Program-made: the position numbers and the translations under genes
The notes under the pieces: generated by a model
What the model was told of the DNA's origin: nothing
Databases searched by the model: none
Seen by the model: the letters and a program-made list of their open reading frames with translations, nothing else
From: Physocladia obscura
Lineage: Eukaryota; Chytridiomycota; Chytridiomycetes; Chytridiales; Chytriomycetaceae
NCBI GenBank assembly: GCA_027596945.1
Contig: JADGJH010000692.1
Coordinates: forward strand, 1-15,268
Direction of reading: 5' to 3'
DNA length: 15,268 nucleotides
Shown: positions 8,345 to 15,268 of the stretch, in pieces
How the letters are laid out: each line of letters begins with the position of its first letter
Position numbering within the stretch: position 1 is the first letter of the stretch

Positions 8345-10560
8345 GTCTTACAGAGTCAGAAAGTCAGAAATAAATCCGAGTATTCAATATTTGTTGGCTT
8401 CTTTCATCTCACGTGGCAAGTCAATTATTTGATTAGTCTGTTCGAGTGCATACGAAGGTTCCGACAGTCTCTCCTTGAACATTTTGGAGAGGTTATTGTG
8501 ATTAGACCTTCATAAACAATCGAACAAACTCAAGTCAAATACTTACAGCATATCATAAGATTTGTGACCTGTGGCAATTTCTTCGAAGTTTCGACTCAAG
8601 CGGCTGATTGTCAGTTTGACAATACTGCCGATCAAGGAAGCGAAAACTTCACACAGTCTTCCTCGTGATATACCTGGTCCGTATTATTAGCATTGACGTT
8701 AGCTCACTGGAGATATCCTTCATGTTTTTCAGGTTTGCTCGGAACAACTCACAGGACAAATATTATAGCTGTGGCAAAAGTGAGGAGAAGAGAAAAGTCG
8801 AAATAATTGACTCTAGCGCTAAGAAGACGAAAGCTTTCGAAATGTTGGATGTGTGGGTGTGTAGTCAGGAAATTTATATACAATGACGATAATACTTGGT
8901 GACATTGATATCTACTACGTGAACTGGTTGTCACGAAATTTTGGTGAATAGAAACTTCTTTTTTTCTTTTGAAGTTTAATTGGATATATGTTCTTTAGTT
9001 TACTATGAGTGATCTTCTGCAGCGAGCTAAAATTATATTTTTTTTAAATTCTAAACGATCAGTTGAGCGAGAGTGCTGGTTTCATGATGAAGATAATATT
9101 CTCGCATTGCGAACACGATATATCGAACTCTGGAAAACAGCTTTGCGACACTGTTGCATCTCGTTCATGGTTGTTTCGAATACTTCATTGATTTAATTCT
9201 ATTTAAAATGCATTGACTCATTCATTGAAAAAACAATGCAATTCTCTTCGAAATTTTGCTTATTCTTCCATCACTTTGATCGTCATCTACGTTTTTGCAT
9301 GGAAACAAGTTTAACAAATTCATTAAACGCTCAAATATACTTAAGAATGTGCATGAGAACTTACTCGAGATTTAATACAGCTATAAAGTCAGCAATTCAA
9401 GATTTCATATGGCTAGGAAGTCAGAAATATTCAATTCCTCAATATTTGCAGTCATTTTCTGGTTCGCGCAAAGTTTTTTGTTTTTGCGAGGATATTGTGA
9501 TTGAACATTCATCAGTGTTTGAGTAATGATGACTCAAGAACTTGCTGCAGCAATCAACTTGCATCTGCTGAAATCTGCGAGTTCATTGGCATGTAGCAAT
9601 TTTTATGACGCTTTGACTCAAGCGGCTATCTTCTAGTTTAGAAATATAAGATAAATTAAATAATTCTTAACGGGACACTTCCATGCAGTTTTCCACAAGA
9701 TATAATGGGCATTTACTTGATTAGCATTGAAGTTTTTTTGTGTGGGAGAGATCCATTGTATGAAATTGCACATATAACAGTAATAAATATAACGAGAGGA
9801 AGTGACATTGGAAATTTTGTGATAAACTGAGAAGAGAAAGCATTTGAATCGGTGACTGAATTCGACTATTCAAAAAATTGGATCTGATGAGGAAAGCATA
9901 TTTGAATTGTTGCCGTTGCGAAATTTGGGTAAATACGCGCTTCACTTCCAATTTTGACTATCAATATATGTTCTTTAATTTACTATAAGCTTCTGTGGCG
10001 AGCGATTTCAGTAAGATTTTTGGAGAGGAGCCACGCTGACTTTCATAAACGCAAGGTACGTTAATTCAATTGCGTTCGACAATTCTTATTTTGCTGGAGT
10101 TCTTTTTTTTTCTTCTGCTCCAGACTATTTTTTTCTTTCTTTTTTTCCGCCGATTTAAACTTAACTTAAACTTATTTGTATTGCTTTGAAAACTGTGTTA
10201 AAATTCTTTTTAGGGCAATGTCATCAGTCTTTCGATAAAATATAGACGCTTATAGCATCTGATTCATTCCTGCGCTTGTTTCGAATGCTTCATTTCATAT
10301 ATTTAATATGTTCAAAATGCATCAATCATGGAATATCTTCAATCACTTCTTTTGTGCCAAACGCAACAATTCAGTATAAGCAAAAGGGTCAAATCTGTTT
10401 GAAAACCTGTTCACGATTTAATCTTACGTGTTATATGTTTTTGAAGAGGCCAAAGTTTGTCATTGATCGAACGAACTTGAGTCAAATAATTGTTTCAGCG
10501 TTCCGATGGTATTTGGAAACTCGTTGACCTGCCGCAATTGAAAGTTTCAATTTAAATAGT
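8345..10560 (+). repeat. Three highly diverged tandem copies of a roughly 1 kb unit
   Basis: Short blocks recur in the same order at offsets of about 1 kb. Copies A and B: AAGTCAGAAAT (8361, 9418), TCAATATTTG (8384, 9439), GACTCAAGCGGCT (8593, 9615), ATTAGCATTGA (8686, 9720). Unit junctions: ATATATGTTCTTTA-R-TTTACTAT (8984, 9964). Copies B and C: GTTTCGAAT-R-CTTCATT (9173, 10278). Copies A and C: CGAAC-R-AACT-YR-AGTCAAAT (8521, 10468) and TTGTGACCT/CGTTGACCT (8562, 10522). Approximate units are A 8345-8983, B 8984-9963 and C 9964-10560; A and C are partial or degenerate. There is no conserved ORF, no terminal repeats and no target duplications. The units could be a decayed satellite, a duplicated non-coding RNA locus or an old transposon cluster; the sequence does not decide. 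Confidence 0.6.
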
Positions 10561-11594
10561 GCACAAATCAAGCAACGCTTTTTTATTGTCTTTATTGCGA
10601 ACAAGGATGTGTTTATGCTGTGCATACAAGATAAATCTAATCATGCTCGAAATGTGTGTTTTTTCTGAGCCACTGTTTTTTGATTTTCACATCCCATCAA
10701 ACTCGGCACGTTAACTCAAAAACGTCTATTAAAACCTGGTTGGATGATTTTCAACTTGATCTTACGGCATACTTCTCTGCTTTGCACTATTCAGATAATG
10801 CTATTAACTTTTTGACCAAGTAAATTACTGGTAAGATACGCACGTGTCTTTGCTTATCGAAGGGATAGCGACGCTATTGCATTTGCAAGATATTTAGAAA
10901 CAAGCCGATGTTACAAACGTACTCCAATAATAACCAGAAATCAATTTGATAACTCTGCGCATAGCCACGCTTGGTTCAATTATCAAAACTGCGTATCTCC
11001 ATAACCAGACAATCTCGCATATCGCGTTTTTGCCTGCAATCCAAACGAGCTTCGAAAAATTTCGAACATCAGAGCGAAATAGGTCAATCCTCAATCTCAA
11101 ATGCTTATAAAACCTTAAATTTCGGCGTGAAACAAGCGAAACTTTTCTGGAAACATTAGCTCTAGATTGTATAAAGATCGATTCAAACTATTCGAACTCA
11201 AATTTGTTTTGATTCAGAATAACACACAATGCGTCATATTCCGGATTGCATCTCGCTAGTTCACAGTACCATATTTTCGTTTTTTTCAGCTTTCCCAACA
11301 AAATAGTCTATGAGTCAAAAAGATGTAAGTACGGCTGTTTTGGGTGTGTGGAGATGAGAAAATTATATGGAAAATGTGTTTGCGTTTCATTTGGTTCGAT
11401 CTAAAATTCTTCACATCTCCATTTAATTATAGACCGGTGGGGGAACCGTCTCTTTTCATTAGAATAATTCAAATAAAAAAAAAAGAGGTGGGCACGGCAA
11501 TGGGGTATAAAAATAAAAACGCCAAAAATTTAGTTTCATTTAAATTTTCAGCAATATAAATTTTCTTTTTCTTGCTGACAGCTGAATTGAAATG
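10561..11594. other. Intergenic DNA before the 3' end of the transcription factor
   Basis: AT-rich with scattered short ORFs that carry no recognisable motif. The part next to 11594 must contain the 3' untranslated region of the minus-strand transcription factor, but I see no canonical AATAAA on that strand within about 100 bp of its stop. A10 occurs at about 11477-11486. Confidence 0.4.
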
Positions 11595-14500
11595 CTATTT
11601 ACTCCAATTCATTCCCATTCCACCCACACCGCCCAACGGCTTCAATACCAAAGATGAAGTTACAACATGAGGTTGTGGCCGTTGATTTTGCTGGTGTATT
11701 TGCACTTGGCATTGATGGCCACCTTGGATTTGGTGTAGACTATTATTTTCCATTTGATGTGCTTGATTTGATTGCTGGTGTTGTGCAAGTGACAATTTTT
11801 GTTGCCGTTTTTGAAGTTGCACTGGCGATTGCGGCGCCCGATCGCCAGAATTGTTTGCCAATTGATTAATTTGCTGTTGATGATGCTGTTGTTGAAGTTT
11901 CGGCTGAAATAATTGCGGTTGTTGGGGAAACAGCGACTGTGAAAACTGACGCTGCACCTGTTGCTGTTGTTGTGCTGGCAAACCGGTGAAAAGTGAGAAA
12001 TCTGTTTCCATCATTTCATTCAAACCGCCTAAACCAGCCAAATCAAACAGGGACAGCTCATCCCATAAACCTAATCCACTGCTTAAACCACCCAAATTCG
12101 ATGACGATGATCCAGAAGGTGTGCCTATTTGCTGAAGATGCAGTTTTTGCGAATCTGTCAAATCTATTGACCACGATGCAATATCAAGACCGTTGAGTCC
12201 TTCAGTCAAAGGCGTTGTACCAGTTAAGGCTCCAAGTTTTGGTGTTTTAACAGACTCCGATTTGAACGAAACAGTAACGGATGGAGAGGATGAAGCCGAC
12301 GAAGACGTGGAAGATGACGAGGATGATGTTAAAGAAATCCCTAAATTCTTTGCGCTATTTTGTGAAGCTTTTACAAGCTCGTCCAGTTTGATTCCTTTGG
12401 CAGCCAAAAAGTCCATAACGGTTTTCCAGCATCTTTCCGCGTTAATGAAGATTGCGCGCAAATTGTCAAACACTCGCATACACTTCTCCAAGTCTCCAAC
12501 GGCCATAATAAACCGAACTGTATCGCCACTTGCACTGCTAGAAAGCATTGAGCTGATATGGACTGTACATGCCATCATGGCGCAATACGTAAACGTCGGG
12601 AACAAAACGATGCATTCGTTTTCCATTGGCTGCGCTTCGAATCGAGAAACGAGCGTCGTAATTGCTCTGGAAGATTTCAAGCAATCTGGATGGTCGATTT
12701 TAAAAAACGCAGTACGATGGAATAGAATAACGGCGCTATGATACATAAGCGACATCATGGCTTTACTATTCCATCGCTCGTGAAATTTATTGTTGCGCCA
12801 GTTTTCGTCGAGTTGGATCCACCATTTTTCTAGTCGTTGCGAAATATCTGACACATAGAAATCAACGTCGACTTGTTGTGCGCGGTTTGCGAAACGTAGG
12901 ATTTTTCCTATTACTAGAACGAGGTCAATGTGCTGTCGCAGTAGTATTATCTCTTGCGATTTTCCAGAAGGGTATTCTGCATCCCAGTCACTGTCGCTGA
13001 TACCGAGTGGTCGTCCGGTCCAAATGCATGTATATGTTTCCATAATGTTGACGCAATGCCAAGTTTTGTTTCTCAGTGCAATAGAATCCCTGTCGAAAGT
13101 GCGATGCTGAACTCCAAGTTCTTTGATACTTCGATGCAATCCCAGCTACATGTTACATTAAAATGTGAATATATAAAACGAAAAGGAGAAAAAAATGATT
13201 CCAACCTCATACGAAAATCTGACTGCAAGTCCCATATATCCCCATGTTCCAGTAAACCTCGATCCGCGGCCAAAAGCACCAACCATCACCACAAACAACA
13301 AACTTTGAATAGCTATCACATCGGCAATTTCAAAATGGTCAAACAGAATCTTTTTATACGATTCGAGCAAATACTTCAAAACTGCCTCGTTTTCGGATTT
13401 CTGTTCAGATTCTGCTGTTTCTGTCAGCGCATTGGAGATAAACATTCCCATGGAGAGATAAGGAGTGAAATTAACCATCAGCGCTACAATCGACGTGAGA
13501 AGAAGAATAAAACGCCAATGAGATTCAACGACTATACACGGAAGATTTCGCAAATTTTTTAATTCGCTGGTGAACCATAACTTATCGACTAGCGGAAACT
13601 GCGGCTGCGAAAAATTTTTTTTAAAGTTCCAATCGTGATTGCGGTTTTTTTATCAACTAACATGAAATTGCTCCCAAAAATTCTTCAAAATCATATCAAT
13701 AAACGCTTCAGGCAACGGAATGAGATCAAAAAGTTGAACAGGTTCAAGCAAAACAGAAAGCGTTGATAAAGACGAGAATGATGTCATCGAACCAACTTTG
13801 CTTGTCGAACTTCCTTTCAATGAATTTCCATCTTCACTATACAGTCTTGCTTCCCTTCTACCACCAAATCCAGTTCTTCGAACAGGAGATGCGCTGTGTA
13901 GGCTGCTTAAAGAACCAACAGGACTATTTTTTGTCGATTGCGATTCTAGCGCCTCCTGCTGGATTGTTCTTGCGGGAATATGAATTATTAAAGTACCATT
14001 CACATACCGTGGGATTGACTTGTAAAGATGGGCATTATTTGTACTACCACCGAGCGCACTAGTACTTCCCCAAAAAGTTAGAGCAGTTTCCTCAGTATTG
14101 ACTAAGAAACCGCCAGTTTTATAAGAAGCATTGTTGGTGCTTTGTGGAATGGATATCTGAGTTGCTAAAGAGGATGGTGAGGAAACTGAAGGTAAAAATG
14201 TGGAATGTTGCGTTATATTTGCAGCAGAATGTTGCTGTTGTTGCTGTAGTTGGTCATGAGTAGTTTTCATGGCTGTTGCAGACTTTTCTAGTAAAGGAAC
14301 AACCCGACATAGTATATTCTCGATAGAACCAATCCGGCGTTCGATTGCGTCAAGTCTCGCAGACGACGATGTTAAATGCGAAGAGTTAACAGCAGTGCCG
14401 TTTGCGTCTTCGCGCTTGGATTTAAAAAGCGGAGCCTTTGAGAATGCAGATTAGTAATTAACAAACCAAATACGGCAAAACATACGTAAATACACAGATG

Positions 14501-14848
14501 TGGTTTGACTATGCATAACGCACATGGTGTATCTCCCGAGCACTTTGCACGTTTACGGCGACACGGATCGCATGCGCGCGGAATGCGCTTGCGATTGCTT
14601 TCTTGTGCAAATTTGGAGCTCGATGAAACAAATGGATGGCGCTGGGAACATACACGGATCACACGCACGAATAATACGTTTTCGCTGGCGAGATTGAGGT
14701 TCGATTTCGAGGTCTTCTTGAGCGTGATCAGACGTATCAGCAGGATGCACCATATTGGTTGGTCAAAAGGCGGTAGAAAACTCATCGACACCATCGTCGT
14801 CATCGGTCTCGTCATCTTCGTCACTATTGCTGCCGCAATAGCTTGCAT
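11595..14848 (-). CDS. Zn(II)2Cys6 fungal transcription factor with middle homology domain
   Basis: The secure exons are 14486 and upstream (zinc cluster), 13662-14435, 13206-13604 and 11595-13145, all joined in phase 0. The zinc cluster is CX2CX6CX5CX2CX6C with a basic RRKRAK loop (TGC at 14572 to TGT at 14492). After it come a linker, an RLDAIERRIGSIENIL heptad-like helix for dimerisation, and Q5 near 14250. The middle homology domain spans NFWEQFH|PQFPLVDKLWF, WGYMGLAVRFSYE|LGLHRS and IWTGRPLGI. A Ser-rich run, then a Gln/His-rich C-terminus, probably an activation domain, ends at TAG 11595. Known for the family: a nuclear protein binding CGG-containing sites as a dimer. The target is unknown. 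If translation begins at the first ATG (14848), the frame is open to the zinc cluster and the protein is about 1028 aa. A multi-exon N-terminus is the alternative, so the start is unsettled. Confidence 0.9.
13146..13205 (-). other. Intron in the middle homology domain (60 bp, phase 0)
   Basis: Donor GTTGGA, TGTAAC branch-like sequence, acceptor ATGTAG. Splicing joins RFSYE to LGLHRS, restoring the conserved AxELGLHR motif of fungal transcription factor domains. Confidence 0.85.
13605..13661 (-). other. Intron at the start of the middle homology domain (57 bp, phase 0)
   Basis: Donor GTTAGT, acceptor TTCGCAG. Joining gives FWEQFH-PQFPLVDK, the usual FxxxHPxFP-type opening of the fungal_trans domain. 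Read-through would stop two codons into the intron. Confidence 0.88.
14436..14485 (-). other. Intron directly after the zinc cluster (50 bp, phase 0)
   Basis: Donor GTATGT, TTACTAAT branch-like sequence, acceptor CTCAAAG. It joins LCIY to APLFKSKRED, and the new exon runs open through the coiled-coil helix into the Gln-rich segment. Reading on without splicing meets a stop after about 35 codons. Confidence 0.85.
14561..14684 (-). repeat. Duplicated zinc-cluster half: RKRI(I/P)RACDPC twice, 91 bp apart
   Basis: Copy A (14684-14652) and copy B (14593-14561) are 33-nt minus-strand segments. Both encode R-K-R-I-x-R-A-C-D-P-C. They differ at 9 bases: six codons differ by one synonymous third-position change each, and one codon (Ile/Pro) differs at all three positions. 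Copy B continues into the complete cluster. Copy A is in another frame relative to B and is followed by a GTATGT donor at 14653. The upstream DNA also shows weak similarity (GACCTCGAAAT against GAGCTCCAAAT). The pattern suggests both copies have been under protein-level selection. Which one is used, or whether they alternate, cannot be told from the sequence. Confidence 0.7.
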
Positions 14849-15049
14849 CTGTTTTGTGGATCCAGTAGTTTGAAATTAACAATTTCGCTCTAATCTGTCC
14901 GGCGAATTTGAAGTGTAAATAGGAACTCACTAGCAAACCCTCCCGCTGCGGCCAACTCGGCAAAGCGACGTTTTTTAGCCGGTTCGCTATTACCCTGATG
15001 AATGCTTCTAATTCCGGTCGACGCTATGCTGTCGCTGAAATTTCCTTGG
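14717..15049 (-). other. Candidate upstream coding exons of the transcription factor
   Basis: A segment at 15049-14931 follows a good acceptor (TTTTTCTACAG) and encodes 39 residues ending with EPAKKRRFAELAAAGGFA, whose KKRR is a possible nuclear signal. It ends at a strong GTGAGT donor. The intron 14849-14930 (82 bp, acceptor CAAAACAG) joins it in frame to an acidic segment (SNSDEDDETDDDD, 14848-14792). That segment is in the same frame as zinc-cluster copy A. A weak GTGTCG donor at 14791 and a CTCAAG acceptor at 14717 would connect the two as DDDDE-DLEIEPQ. No minus-strand ATG lies between 14849 and the window edge, so the start of this version would be outside the window. Confidence 0.45.
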
Positions 15050-15099
15050 CTGTAGAAAAATGTTCCAACAGCCACCTCCACCTGATGATGCAATTGCTT

Positions 15100-15268
15100 T
15101 TTTTAAAAATTTTATTTGACTTGTGTGGACAAGCTTCTATTATGCCTCTCAATCTGATTTTTGGGTTTTTAAAGAAAAATCAACAGAAATATTTTTATTC
15201 CAAAATTTGAAACCAAAAACAAATTAAAAAAGAGCCAAAGAGAATACAAGAAAGAGAAAGAAGATAAA
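15100..15268 (-). promoter_or_regulatory. Upstream region of the transcription factor, CT-rich leader-like DNA
   Basis: On the minus strand the outermost 40 bases are almost pure pyrimidine (TTTATCTTCTTTCTCTTTCT and on), a composition common in fungal core promoters and 5' leaders. The rest is T- and A-rich. No ATG occurs on this strand here. The transcription start cannot be located from sequence alone. Confidence 0.3.

Noticed and set aside
11310..11330. Possible tiny first exon MSQKD followed by GTAAGT on the + strand
   Set aside because: The donor is perfect, but no downstream exon or conserved reading could be found before the antisense transcription factor gene.
12193..12741. 182-codon + strand ORF with an acidic stretch
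   Set aside because: It is the antisense shadow of the transcription factor exon. The acidic run is the reverse of the Ser-rich codons, and the minus frame carries the recognised domain.
12954..13562. 202-codon + strand ORF
   Set aside because: It lies antisense to two exons and an intron of the transcription factor whose splice junctions restore conserved motifs. It has no motif of its own.
1..15268. tRNA, rRNA, CRISPR, bacterial operon or plasmid features
   Set aside because: I looked for B-box-like GTTCRAAYC contexts, regular spacer arrays and tightly packed genes and found none. The gene structure is fungal.

Overview
The window looks like nuclear DNA of a fungus, most likely an early-diverging lineage such as a chytrid (inference). 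The evidence is a Zn(II)2Cys6 transcription factor with a fungal-specific middle homology domain, short introns of 50-82 bp with GT...AG ends, long homopolymer T tracts and large AT-rich intergenic spaces. There are no operons, bacterial ribosome sites or tRNA genes that I can see.

Layout. Positions 1-1197 hold the 3' part of a dead Ty1/copia LTR retrotransposon on the + strand: the end of reverse transcriptase, RNase H, a polypurine tract and the 3' LTR. This stretch has no CpG dinucleotide from 1 to 1183, and both in-frame stops in its RNase H are TGA where the family normally has Arg. That is the mark of CpG deamination. CpG becomes common again from 1272. Positions 1198-2745 are intergenic, with two doubtful small ORFs. 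Gene 1 (2746-3564) and gene 2 (6823-7524) are + strand paralogues of a family I do not recognise. Each has a tiny first exon, an intron at the same place and phase, and a shared 3' element that includes the AATAAA signal. Between them lie about 3 kb of AT-rich DNA with T tracts and one CpG-free, exon-like fragment at 6281-6387.

Downstream of gene 2, about 8340-10560 contains three very diverged tandem copies of a roughly 1 kb repeat with no recognisable coding content. On the minus strand, 15049-11595 carries a large Zn2Cys6 transcription factor. It has at least four well supported exons, plus an ambiguous 5' part in which half of the zinc cluster occurs twice, 91 bp apart, with almost only synonymous differences.

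Nothing shows a direct functional link between the regulator and the paralogue pair. The most interesting items are the CpG-deaminated retroelement with its sharp boundary, the unknown paralogue family with hidden first exons, and the duplicated zinc-cluster half-exon.
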